From the NCBI RefSeq assembly GCF_902497895.1, contig NZ_CABVHQ010000035.1, positions 1 to 60,959 of the forward strand: a DNA stretch of 60,959 bases, in the 5' to 3' direction. Each line of letters starts with the position of its first letter. Position 1 is the first letter of the stretch. Below are positions 49,447 through 57,782 of this stretch, piece by piece. A program made the position numbers and the translations under genes. This DNA is from Pseudomonas fluorescens. GTDB taxonomy: Bacteria; Pseudomonadota; Gammaproteobacteria; Pseudomonadales; Pseudomonadaceae. The notes below the pieces were generated by a model. The model ran no database searches. It had not been told where the DNA came from and worked only from the letters and a program-made list of their open reading frames with translations.

Positions 49447-49939
49447 ATTCGGATTAACTCTCTTCTTTGCTAGGCGTGCTCGGAAACTCGGGGTGCGCGG
49501 GGTATGCGCTTTCGTTCAAGTCGTCCATGAGCCGAAAGTCGAGGTTTCTTCGCGGTGATGTTGGGTGCATCAGTCGAGCGTCAGATGGCCGGGTCGAGGT
49601 AACAACTCAGCCTTTACAGGCTTGAAAGTCTCATTTCAGACAGATCGGCCCGCAGTGACTCGCTGGTCACCGGGCCATTATACATAGGTCTTTAGTAGTA
49701 GGACGATGGGTGAAGTGCAACGAATTTGCTCCTTTGGTCTAAAGGACCGCGATCGGGGCGCGCCGTACACTGGTCGACCTAGTGCTGAGCTTTGGCGGTT
49801 TTCCCTTTGCTTTAAGGCTTGTAGCCAGCGAAGAGCGCAGGTTCGGCCCTAGATGTATGGAACATAAGGTTCCCGTCCAGATTCAACTGGGTTACGCTCC
49901 TGCGCAGCCAGATGTTCAATCCACACAACGGAGTTCAGC
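49447..49939. promoter_or_regulatory. Divergent idh-icd promoter region
   Basis: A 493-base gap with no gene, containing the promoters of both dehydrogenases. The one clear element is the palindrome at 49730-49746. GGAG lies seven bases before the icd start. Confidence 0.6.
49730..49746. promoter_or_regulatory. Palindrome between idh and icd, shared core with aceA upstream
   Basis: TCCTTTGGTCTAAAGGA is a perfect 6-base inverted repeat around GGTCT. The core CTTTGGTCTAA also occurs at 40441-40451, next to the aceA promoter-like sequence. Confidence 0.45.
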
Positions 49940-51196
49940 ATGGGATACAAGAAGATTCAGGTTCCAGCCGTCGGCGACAAAATCACCGTCAATGCAGACC
50001 ATTCTCTCAATGTTCCTAACAACCCGATCATCCCTTTTATCGAAGGTGATGGTATTGGCGTCGATATCAGCCCGGTCATGATCAAGGTTGTCGATGCTGC
50101 TGTTAAGAAAGCTTACGGCGGCGAGCGCAAAATCTCCTGGATGGAAGTCTACGCCGGCGAGAAGGCCACCCAGGTATACGACCAGGACACCTGGTTGCCT
50201 CAGGAAACCCTGGACGCGGTCAAAGACTACGTCGTTTCCATCAAAGGCCCGCTGACCACTCCGGTCGGCGGCGGCATCCGTTCCCTGAACGTTGCCCTGC
50301 GTCAGCAGCTGGACCTTTACGTTTGCCTGCGTCCAGTGCGCTGGTTCGAAGGCGTGCCTAGCCCGGTCAAGAAGCCAGGCGACGTCGACATGACCATCTT
50401 CCGTGAAAACTCGGAAGACATTTATGCCGGTATCGAGTGGAAAGCCGGTTCGCCGGAAGCGACCAAGGTCATCAAGTTCCTGAAAGACGAAATGGGCGTT
50501 ACCAAAATCCGTTTCGACCAGAACTGCGGCATCGGCATCAAGCCGGTTTCCCTGGAAGGCACCAAGCGTCTGGCACGCAAGGCTCTGCAGTACGTTGTCG
50601 ACAATGACCGCGACTCGCTGACCATCGTGCATAAAGGCAACATCATGAAGTTCACCGAAGGTGCCTTCAAAGAGTGGGCCTACGAAGTGGCTGCCGAAGA
50701 GTTCGGCGCTACCTTGCTCGACGGCGGCCCGTGGATGCAGTTCAAGAACCCTAAAACCGGCAAGAACGTCATCGTCAAGGATGCCATCGCCGACGCCATG
50801 CTCCAGCAGATCCTGCTGCGCCCGGCCGAATACGATGTGATCGCGACCCTGAACCTCAATGGCGACTACCTCTCCGACGCCCTGGCGGCCGAAGTGGGCG
50901 GTATCGGTATCGCGCCAGGTGCCAACCTGTCCGACACCATCGCCATGTTCGAAGCCACCCACGGTACGGCGCCCAAGTACGCTGGCAAAGACCAGGTGAA
51001 CCCGGGTTCGCTGATCCTGTCTGCTGAAATGATGCTGCGCCACATGGGCTGGACCGAAGCGGCCGACCTGATCATCAAGGGCACCAATGGCGCTATCTCG
51101 GCCAAAACCGTGACCTATGACTTCGAACGTCTGATGGATGGCGCTAAATTGCTGTCTTCTTCCGCGTTCGGCGATGCCCTGATCTCTCACATGTGA
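49940..51196 (+). CDS. icd: Isocitrate dehydrogenase (NADP), homodimeric type
   Basis: The 418-residue E. coli-type enzyme. IPFIEGDGIGVDI begins the fold; MTIFRENSEDIYAGIEW contains the substrate-binding and phosphorylatable serine region (the AceK target in enterobacteria), and LNLNGDYLSDALAAEVGGIG is the conserved metal-binding signature. Bacteria with both types can partition flux to the glyoxylate shunt by controlling this one. Confidence 0.97.
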   Translation: MGYKKIQVPAVGDKITVNADHSLNVPNNPIIPFIEGDGIGVDISPVMIKVVDAAVKKAYGGERKISWMEVYAGEKATQVYDQDTWLPQETLDAVKDYVVSIKGPLTTPVGGGIRSLNVALRQQLDLYVCLRPVRWFEGVPSPVKKPGDVDMTIFRENSEDIYAGIEWKAGSPEATKVIKFLKDEMGVTKIRFDQNCGIGIKPVSLEGTKRLARKALQYVVDNDRDSLTIVHKGNIMKFTEGAFKEWAYEVAAEEFGATLLDGGPWMQFKNPKTGKNVIVKDAIADAMLQQILLRPAEYDVIATLNLNGDYLSDALAAEVGGIGIAPGANLSDTIAMFEATHGTAPKYAGKDQVNPGSLILSAEMMLRHMGWTEAADLIIKGTNGAISAKTVTYDFERLMDGAKLLSSSAFGDALISHM

Positions 51197-51213
51197 GCTG
51201 ATCCGCGCTAAGC

Positions 51214-51257
51214 AAAAAACCGGCCGACTCAGATAATTGAGTCGGCCGGTTTTTTTA
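51214..51257. terminator. Bidirectional terminator between icd and cspD
   Basis: Long stem AAAAAACCGGCCGACTCA/TGAGTCGGCCGGTTTTTT with a short loop, A-rich on the left and T-rich on the right, serving the convergent genes icd and cspD. Confidence 0.95.
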
Positions 51258-51271
51258 TGCCTGGGAGTTTT

Positions 51272-51529
51272 TTAGCTGGATACCGTCGCGTGGGGAGCAG
51301 GCGTGGCAGGCTCGGCGATCGGGACTTTGAGCGCGCCGATTTTCACGGCATGCAAGCCCTTGGGACCCTGGATGATCTCAAAACTCACGGCCTGGCCTGC
51401 TTTCAGGGTTTTATAGCCGTCCATCTCAATGGCCGAGTAATGGGCAAACAGATCTTCGTCCTTGCCGTCCTCGTTGATGAATCCATACCCTTTGGCATTG
51501 TTGAACCACTTGACCTTGCCATTCGCCAT
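51272..51529 (-). CDS. cspD: Cold-shock-domain protein CspD
   Basis: An 85-residue OB-fold nucleic-acid-binding protein: NGKVKWFNNAKGYGFI (RNP1) and DLFAHYSAIE (RNP2-like, FVH replaced by FAH). E. coli CspD inhibits replication in stationary phase; here the C-terminal tail is alanine/proline-rich. I chose MANGKVK at 51529, eight bases after GAGGG; starts two and six codons earlier are too close to that site. Divergent from clpS, a conserved pairing. Confidence 0.93.
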   Translation of the reverse strand: MANGKVKWFNNAKGYGFINEDGKDEDLFAHYSAIEMDGYKTLKAGQAVSFEIIQGPKGLHAVKIGALKVPIAEPATPAPHATVSS

Positions 51530-51754
51530 GCTCATATCCCTCTGCAACAGACCCCATCACTGGAGTATCATCCAGTTCATCTGCACTCAAACCAGGAATT
51601 CCGGTTGACTGTGCGGACCTTTATTACCCAATGTGGGCTCTATTGGTTGTAACACCGTTTTGCCGATAGTCAAGGTGACCGGGCGGTCCAGAGTTGAAAT
51701 CGTCCATAGCCGCCCCCACCACTGTATTTGCACAACTGACGAACCTTTCTTTCC

Positions 51755-52117
51755 ATGCATGCAATCAGCCAGATTCGACTAACATTCAATCAGGATCGCC
51801 CGGATTCACACGACGACGATTCAGCTGGCCTGGCTGTACAGGAAGCTAAGCCGGCCTTACAGGCGCCACCGATGTACAAGGTGGTTTTGTTCAACGATGA
51901 CTACACACCGATGGATTTCGTCGTCGAAGTGCTCGAGGTGTTTTTCAACCTGAATCGAGAGTTGGCGACCAAGGTAATGCTGGCCGTTCATACAGAAGGA
52001 CGGGCAGTATGTGGAGTGTTTACCCGCGACATCGCCGAGACGAAGGCCATGCAGGTCAACCAGTACGCCAGGGAAAGCCAGCATCCGCTACTCTGTGAAA
52101 TCGAGAAGGACGGTTAA
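51755..52117 (+). CDS. clpS: ClpS adaptor (N-degron recognin)
   Basis: A 120-residue adaptor that binds proteins with destabilising N-terminal residues and delivers them to ClpAP. MYKVVLFNDDYTPMDFVVEV includes the N-degron pocket (NDDYTPMDFV), with HTEGRAVCGVFTRDIAETKA after it. The flexible N-terminal tail (about 40 residues) needed for ClpA engagement is present. Twenty-nine bases upstream of clpA. Confidence 0.97.
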   Translation: MHAISQIRLTFNQDRPDSHDDDSAGLAVQEAKPALQAPPMYKVVLFNDDYTPMDFVVEVLEVFFNLNRELATKVMLAVHTEGRAVCGVFTRDIAETKAMQVNQYARESQHPLLCEIEKDG

Positions 52118-52146
52118 CGCCGACCACTTGGGTATGAGGTGAAGCT

Positions 52147-54417
52147 ATGTTAAACCGCGAGCTCGAAGTCACCCTCAATCTCGCCTTCAAGGAGGCGCGC
52201 TCGAAACGTCATGAATTCATGACCGTCGAGCACCTCCTGTTGGCACTATTGGATAATGAGGCAGCCGCCACCGTTTTGCGTGCCTGCGGCGCAAACCTCG
52301 AAAAACTCAAGCATGACCTGCAGGAGTTCATCGACTCCACCACGCCATTGATCCCTCTGCATGACGAGGATCGTGAAACCCAGCCAACCCTGGGCTTCCA
52401 GCGTGTACTGCAACGTGCTGTCTTTCACGTACAGAGCTCGGGCAAACGCGAGGTGACTGGTGCCAACGTACTGGTCGCAATCTTCAGTGAGCAAGAGAGT
52501 CAGGCAGTGTTTCTGCTGAAACAGCAGAGCGTTGCGCGCATCGATGTCGTCAACTACATCGCCCATGGCATCTCGAAAGTGCCAGGGCATGGCGATCACT
52601 CTGAAGGTGAGCAAGATATGCAGGACGACGAGGGCGGTGAGTCTTCTTCTTCGGGCAATCCTCTGGATGCTTATGCCAGCAACCTCAACGAACTCGCACG
52701 CCAGGGTCGTATCGATCCGCTGGTCGGGCGTGAACTGGAAGTCGAACGGGTCGCGCAAATCCTGGCGCGCCGGCGCAAGAACAATCCGTTGCTGGTGGGT
52801 GAGGCGGGCGTGGGCAAAACCGCGATCGCCGAAGGTCTGGCCAAACGCATCGTCGACAATCAGGTACCTGATCTGTTGGCCAATAGCGTGGTCTACTCCC
52901 TCGATCTGGGGGCGTTGCTGGCCGGCACCAAATACCGCGGCGACTTCGAGAAACGCTTCAAGGCGTTGCTCAACGAGCTGAAAAAGCGCCCGCAGGCCAT
53001 CCTGTTCATCGATGAAATCCACACCATCATCGGTGCCGGCGCGGCTTCCGGTGGCGTCATGGATGCTTCGAACCTGCTCAAACCGTTGCTGTCTTCGGGT
53101 GATATCCGCTGCATCGGCTCGACCACCTTCCAGGAATTCCGTGGAATCTTCGAGAAGGATCGGGCCCTGGCTCGACGCTTCCAGAAGGTCGATGTGTCCG
53201 AACCCTCGGTAGAAGACACCATCGGCATCCTCAGAGGCCTCAAGGGGCGCTTCGAGGCGCATCACGGTATCGAATACAGTGATGAGGCGTTGCGTGCCGC
53301 AGCTGAGCTGGCATCGCGCTACATCAATGATCGGCACATGCCGGACAAGGCCATCGACGTCATCGACGAGGCAGGGGCCTACCAGCGCCTGCAGCCCATC
53401 GAAAAGCGCGTGAAACGCATCGAAGTGGCGCAGGTCGAGGACATCGTCGCGAAGATCGCGCGGATTCCGCCAAAGCACGTCACCACCTCCGACAAAGAGC
53501 TGCTGCGTAACCTTGAGCGTGATCTGAAACTGACGGTGTTTGGCCAGGATGCGGCGATCGACTCCTTGTCCACGGCAATCAAGCTGTCTCGTGCCGGCCT
53601 CAAGTCGCCCGACAAGCCTGTGGGCTCGTTCCTTTTCGCCGGCCCTACGGGTGTCGGTAAAACCGAGGCCGCACGGCAACTGGCCAAGGCGCTGGGGATC
53701 GAACTGGTTCGCTTCGACATGTCCGAGTACATGGAGCGGCACACCGTTTCCCGCTTGATCGGTGCACCTCCAGGCTACGTGGGCTTCGATCAGGGCGGTT
53801 TGCTGACCGAGGCGATCACCAAGCAGCCTCACTGCGTGCTGTTGCTCGATGAGATCGAGAAGGCGCATCCGGAAGTCTTCAACCTGCTGTTGCAGGTCAT
53901 GGACCACGGTACGCTGACCGATAACAACGGGCGCAAGGCGGACTTCCGTAACGTGATCGTCATCATGACGACCAACGCCGGTGCCGAAACCGCAGCGCGG
54001 GCCTCGATCGGCTTTACGTATCAGGATCACTCGTCCGATGCCATGGAAGCGATCAAGAAGAGCTTCACGCCGGAATTCCGTAACCGTCTGGACACCATTA
54101 TCCAGTTTGGTCGCCTCAGCCATGAGGTCATCAAAAGCGTGGTGGACAAGTTCCTTACCGAACTTCAGGCGCAACTGGAAGACAAGCGTGTCCTGCTCGA
54201 AGTGACCGATGCCGCACGCGGCTGGTTGGCGGAGGGTGGCTACGACGTGCAGATGGGTGCGCGACCAATGGCTCGCTTGATCCAGGACAAGATCAAGCGT
54301 CCGCTGGCCGAGGAGATTCTCTTTGGCGAACTGGCCGAACATGGCGGTGTGGTACACATCGACCTCAAGGACGGCGAGTTGACCTTCGAGTTCGAGACCA
54401 CTGCCGAAATGGCCTGA
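52147..54417 (+). CDS. clpA: ClpA, ATPase subunit of the ClpAP protease
   Basis: A 756-residue double-AAA+ unfoldase. The N domain (MLNRELEVTLNLAFKEARSK) binds ClpS. AAA-1 has GEAGVGKT (218-225) and AAA-2 has GPTGVGKT (499-506). The ClpP-binding tripeptide is IGF (in ARASIGFTYQD) instead of the E. coli IGL. No clpP is in the window. Followed by a terminator. Confidence 0.97.
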   Translation: MLNRELEVTLNLAFKEARSKRHEFMTVEHLLLALLDNEAAATVLRACGANLEKLKHDLQEFIDSTTPLIPLHDEDRETQPTLGFQRVLQRAVFHVQSSGKREVTGANVLVAIFSEQESQAVFLLKQQSVARIDVVNYIAHGISKVPGHGDHSEGEQDMQDDEGGESSSSGNPLDAYASNLNELARQGRIDPLVGRELEVERVAQILARRRKNNPLLVGEAGVGKTAIAEGLAKRIVDNQVPDLLANSVVYSLDLGALLAGTKYRGDFEKRFKALLNELKKRPQAILFIDEIHTIIGAGAASGGVMDASNLLKPLLSSGDIRCIGSTTFQEFRGIFEKDRALARRFQKVDVSEPSVEDTIGILRGLKGRFEAHHGIEYSDEALRAAAELASRYINDRHMPDKAIDVIDEAGAYQRLQPIEKRVKRIEVAQVEDIVAKIARIPPKHVTTSDKELLRNLERDLKLTVFGQDAAIDSLSTAIKLSRAGLKSPDKPVGSFLFAGPTGVGKTEAARQLAKALGIELVRFDMSEYMERHTVSRLIGAPPGYVGFDQGGLLTEAITKQPHCVLLLDEIEKAHPEVFNLLLQVMDHGTLTDNNGRKADFRNVIVIMTTNAGAETAARASIGFTYQDHSSDAMEAIKKSFTPEFRNRLDTIIQFGRLSHEVIKSVVDKFLTELQAQLEDKRVLLEVTDAARGWLAEGGYDVQMGARPMARLIQDKIKRPLAEEILFGELAEHGGVVHIDLKDGELTFEFETTAEMA

Positions 54418-54435
54418 TGTAACGAGTAACAAAGC

Positions 54436-54460
54436 AAAAGGCGCCGAAGGGCGCCTTTTT
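54436..54460 (+). terminator. Intrinsic terminator after clpA
   Basis: AAAAGGCGCC-GAAGG-GCGCCTTTTT, stem and T run, about 20 bases after the clpA stop. Confidence 0.93.
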
Positions 54461-54488
54461 GCTGTCTTGAAGAAGCACGCCAATCCCC

Positions 54489-54584
54489 TGTAGGAGCTGC
54501 CGAAGGCTGCGATCTTTTGATTTTGCTTTTACCGGTCATAAGCAAAATCAAGATCAAAAGATCGCAGCCTTCGGCAGCTCCTAC
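54489..54584. repeat. REP doublet, TGTAGGAGCTGCCGAAGGC type
   Basis: Arms TGTAGGAGCTGCCGAAGGCT and AGCCTTCGGCAGCTCCTAC with ATCTTTTGATTTTGC and its complement inside, a nearly complete hairpin between the convergent clpA and infA terminators. Confidence 0.9.
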
Positions 54585-54622
54585 GCAAGCAGATTCGGGT
54601 GGTCATTAAATCGCAGACAAAC

Positions 54623-54651
54623 AAAAACGCCCGGCAGAAGCCGGGCGTTTT
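54623..54651 (-). terminator. Intrinsic terminator after infA
   Basis: On the minus strand AAAACGCCCGG-CTTCTG-CCGGGCG then TTTTT, about 13 bases after the infA stop. Confidence 0.93.
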
Positions 54652-54663
54652 GTATTGACTTGT

Positions 54664-54882
54664 TTATCGAGCGCGGTAAGTGATGCGCCCTTTGCTCAAG
54701 TCATAGGGCGTCAGCTCGACGCGCACTTTGTCACCGGTAAGAATACGAATGTAGTTCTTGCGCATCTTGCCGGAGATATGCGCGGTTACGACGTGCCCAT
54801 TTTCCAACTCCACACGAAACATGGTGTTGGGCAGGGTGTCGACGACAGTGCCTTCCATTTCGAAGCTGTCTTCTTTCGACAT
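54664..54882 (-). CDS. infA: Translation initiation factor IF-1
   Basis: A 72-residue S1/OB-fold protein that occupies the ribosomal A site during initiation. [20 protein letters not shown] and [15 protein letters not shown] are canonical. The ATG at 54882 is the usual start; the 22 in-frame residues upstream are spacer. It ends the aat-bpt-infA group, a long-conserved neighbourhood. Confidence 0.98.
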
Positions 54883-54982
54883 GCAGTAAAGCCCTCGGTA
54901 TCCAATGAATGGCCCGGTGCAACTGCGCCAGGCAAAAGCGGCGTGCATTGTGCCCGAAAAATAGGGTTTAAGCCAAGGGCTT

Positions 54983-55690
54983 CTAGCTCAAGGTGACCCA
55001 TCGTTGGTTAATCAGTAGCTCAATGGGCCGATATTGGGTCTTGTAGCTCATCTTTTTGCAGTTTTTGATCCAGTAGCCGAGGTAAACCGCGTCCAAGTCC
55101 CGCCGCCGGGCCTCGCCAATCTGCCAGAGAATCGCAAAACGACCCAGGCTGCGGCGCTCTTCTTCCGGTTCGTAGAAGGTGTAGACCGCCGACAGGCCAT
55201 TGGGCAGCAGGTCGGTGACGGCGACCGCCAGCAAGCGTCCCTCGAGACGAAACTCATAGAATCGGGAAAACGGCAGGTCGCGGACCAGGAATGTCGAAAA
55301 CTGATCGCGACTCGGTGGATACATATCGCCATCAGAGTGGCGCTGTTCGATGTAGCGCTGGTAAAGATCGAAATACTCTTCGCTGAAACCGGGCCTCGCC
55401 GGATGCACCTGTAGATCGGCATTGCGCTTGAGAATGCGTTTCTGCTGGCGATTGGGTGAAAACTGCGCCACAGGAATGCGCGCCGGAACACAGGCATTGC
55501 AGTTCTGGCAATGCGGCCGGTAAAGGTGGTCGCCGCTGCGGCGAAAGCCCATTTCCGACAGATCCGCGTAGACATGCACATCCATGGGCTGGCTAGGGTC
55601 GAGGAACAGCGTGGTGGCCTGCTCTTCGGGCAGATAGCTGCAAGAGTGGGGCTGAGTGGCATAAAACTTCAGGCGCGCCAACTCGGTCAT
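54983..55690 (-). CDS. bpt: Aspartate/glutamate leucyltransferase (Ate1-like)
   Basis: A 235-residue N-degron enzyme that adds Leu to proteins starting with Asp or Glu, making them ClpS substrates. The N-terminal cysteine-rich segment [15 protein letters not shown] and [15 protein letters not shown] are diagnostic of the bacterial Ate/Bpt family. Start MTELARLKF at 55690; the longer open frame upstream lacks conserved sequence. Fifty-six bases from aat. Confidence 0.95.
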
Positions 55691-55746
55691 GATCAACCCT
55701 CTGGGAATGCTTTGGATTAAGTGTAAGCCAGGCTGGGAAAAGTCGC

Positions 55747-56427
55747 CTAGGAAACCCAGGTGGCCGTATTGGGTAGATCGAGATGCTGGCGCAGGTAGCC
55801 GGCAAAACTGCTGCGCGGTATGGTCCGGGCGCCGAGGCTGTGCAGATGATCGGTAGGCATCTGGCAATCGATCAGCACGAAGCCCGATTGCTTGAGGTGT
55901 TTGACCAGGGTCGCGAAGCCGAACTTCGAGGCGTTGTCGGCACGACTGAACATCGACTCGCCGAAAAACAGTTGGCCCATTGCCAGGCCGTAGAGCCCGC
56001 CGACCAGCTCACCTTGATCCCAGACCTCGACCGAATGCGCATGCCCGCGCTTATGCAATTGCAGATAGGCATCCTGCATCGCTTCGGTGATCCAGGTGCC
56101 GTCGGCATGCTCGCGCGGAGCAGCACAGGCGCGGATTACCGAGGCGAAATCGCGGTCGAAGGTCACCTCGTAACGTTGCTGGCGCAGCAGCTTGTTCAGG
56201 CTGCGCGAGACATGCAATTCATCGGGAAACAATACGGTGCGCGGATCGGGCGACCACCAGAGAATCGGCTGGCCTTCCGAGAACCACGGAAAGCAGCCAT
56301 GGCGATAGGCCTGAACCAGGCGATCGGCGGACAGATCGCCGCCGGCCGCGAGCAAGCCATTGGGGTCGCGCATGGCTTTTTCCAGCGGCGGAAAGGTCAG
56401 GGTGTTGCGTTGTAACCAGGTCAGCAT
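55747..56427 (-). CDS. aat: Leucyl/phenylalanyl-tRNA-protein transferase
   Basis: A 226-residue GNAT-like transferase that attaches Leu or Phe to proteins beginning with Lys or Arg. FPPLEKAMRDPNGLLAAGGD, GCFPWFSEGQPILWWSPDPR, ADGTWITEAM and GQLFFGESMFSRADNASK are family signatures. With bpt, clpS and clpA it completes the bacterial N-degron route within 5 kb. Confidence 0.97.
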   Translation of the reverse strand: MLTWLQRNTLTFPPLEKAMRDPNGLLAAGGDLSADRLVQAYRHGCFPWFSEGQPILWWSPDPRTVLFPDELHVSRSLNKLLRQQRYEVTFDRDFASVIRACAAPREHADGTWITEAMQDAYLQLHKRGHAHSVEVWDQGELVGGLYGLAMGQLFFGESMFSRADNASKFGFATLVKHLKQSGFVLIDCQMPTDHLHSLGARTIPRSSFAGYLRQHLDLPNTATWVS

Positions 56428-56491
56428 GGCATTCAGGCTTGCAGAAGGGGAGGGCGATGACGGGCTGGAGGGCCCGCCTTGAAGTGAGCTG

Positions 56492-57451
56492 TCAAACGGT
56501 GGGAACGTCGTCGAGGTATTTCTCGGCGTCCAGCGCTGCCATGCAGCCGGCCCCGGCGGACGTCACCGCCTGGCGGTAAACGTGATCGGCAACGTCGCCG
56601 GCGGCGAACACGCCTTCGATTTCGGTGGCGGTGGCATCGCCTTCGCTGCCGCCCTTGACCAGCAGATAGCCATTACGCATCTCCAGCTGGCCTTGGAACA
56701 GGTCAGTGTTGGGCTTGTGGCCGATGGCGATGAATACGCCAGTCAGCGGTAACTCACTGGTTGCGCCAGTCTGACTGTCCCGCAGCCGGGCACCGGTCAC
56801 GCCGCTGGCATCACCCAGCACTTCGTCCAGATGTTGATTCCAGTGCAGGCGGATATTACCGGTGGCGGCCTTTTCGAACAGTTTGTCTTGAAGAATCTTC
56901 TCGGAACGCAGTTTGTCGCGTCGGTGAATCAGGTGGACTTCCTTGGCAATGTTCGACAGGTACAGCGCTTCTTCAACTGCCGTGTTGCCGCCGCCGATTA
57001 CCGCGACCACCTGATTGCGGTAGAAGAAACCATCGCAGGTAGCGCAGGCGGAAACCCCTTTGCCGGCAAATGCCTCTTCCGATGGCAGCCCCAGGTATTG
57101 CGCCGAAGCGCCGGTGGCGATAATCAGGGCGTCGCAGGTATAAGTGCCGCTGTCGCCGGTGAGCTCAAAGGGGCGCTGTTGCAACTTGGCGGTATGGATG
57201 TGGTCGAAAACTATCTGTGTATCAAAGCGTTCGGCGTGTTTCTGCATGCGTTCCATCAGCACCGGACCGGTCAGGCCTTCGACGTCGCCAGGCCAGTTGT
57301 CGACTTCGACGGTGGTGGTCAGTTGGCCGCCAGCCTGCAGACCCGTGATGACGGTCGGCTTGAGGTTGGCGCGGGCGGCATAAACAGCTGCGCTGTAACC
57401 GGCAGGGCCGGAACCGAGGATGATCAGGCGTGAATGCTTCGCTTCGCTCAT
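56492..57451 (-). CDS. trxB: Thioredoxin reductase
   Basis: A 319-residue FAD/NADPH flavoenzyme reducing thioredoxin. GSGPAGYSAAVYAARA binds FAD, SACATCDGFF holds the redox-active CATC (about 137-140), and VIGGGNTAVEEALYLSNIA binds NADPH. Normal length. Divergent from ftsK across a 331-base gap. Confidence 0.97.
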   Translation of the reverse strand: MSEAKHSRLIILGSGPAGYSAAVYAARANLKPTVITGLQAGGQLTTTVEVDNWPGDVEGLTGPVLMERMQKHAERFDTQIVFDHIHTAKLQQRPFELTGDSGTYTCDALIIATGASAQYLGLPSEEAFAGKGVSACATCDGFFYRNQVVAVIGGGNTAVEEALYLSNIAKEVHLIHRRDKLRSEKILQDKLFEKAATGNIRLHWNQHLDEVLGDASGVTGARLRDSQTGATSELPLTGVFIAIGHKPNTDLFQGQLEMRNGYLLVKGGSEGDATATEIEGVFAAGDVADHVYRQAVTSAGAGCMAALDAEKYLDDVPTV

Positions 57452-57782
57452 AAAAACACCTCATAAGCCTTTGTCACAAAAGAGAATGCATGCTCAAATT
57501 GAACCGCGCGCAAAGTGCTGTTGGCTATGCTACACCGAAGCCGCTGGCGTGGCATCGGGTGGACAAATCCGTACAATGCCGCTTTGTATCCATATGTTGG
57601 ATAATCGTTGGCATTTAAAGGATCGCAGCCTGCGGCAGCTCCTATGGGGTTTTGGAATGCAGGGCCAGAGTGGTAAAAGTAGCTCCAGTTGCGCCAGTTA
57701 ACTTTGTTACCTGCTCGGGTTGAGCAGTTTTTTGTAGTCAATCAACAGTTGGACGCGCTACAGGCGCAGGAAAAGACGCGTT
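57452..57782. promoter_or_regulatory. trxB-ftsK divergent intergenic region
   Basis: No gene seen. A single REP arm (GATCGCAGCCTGCGGCAGCT, 57621-57640) lies in the middle. AGGAAAAG at 57768-57775 is the ribosome-binding site of ftsK. Confidence 0.6.

Noticed and set aside
54418..54663. tRNA gene between clpA and infA
   Set aside because: Some gamma-proteobacteria carry a tRNA near infA, but here the gap holds two terminators and a REP hairpin with no cloverleaf or CCA end.
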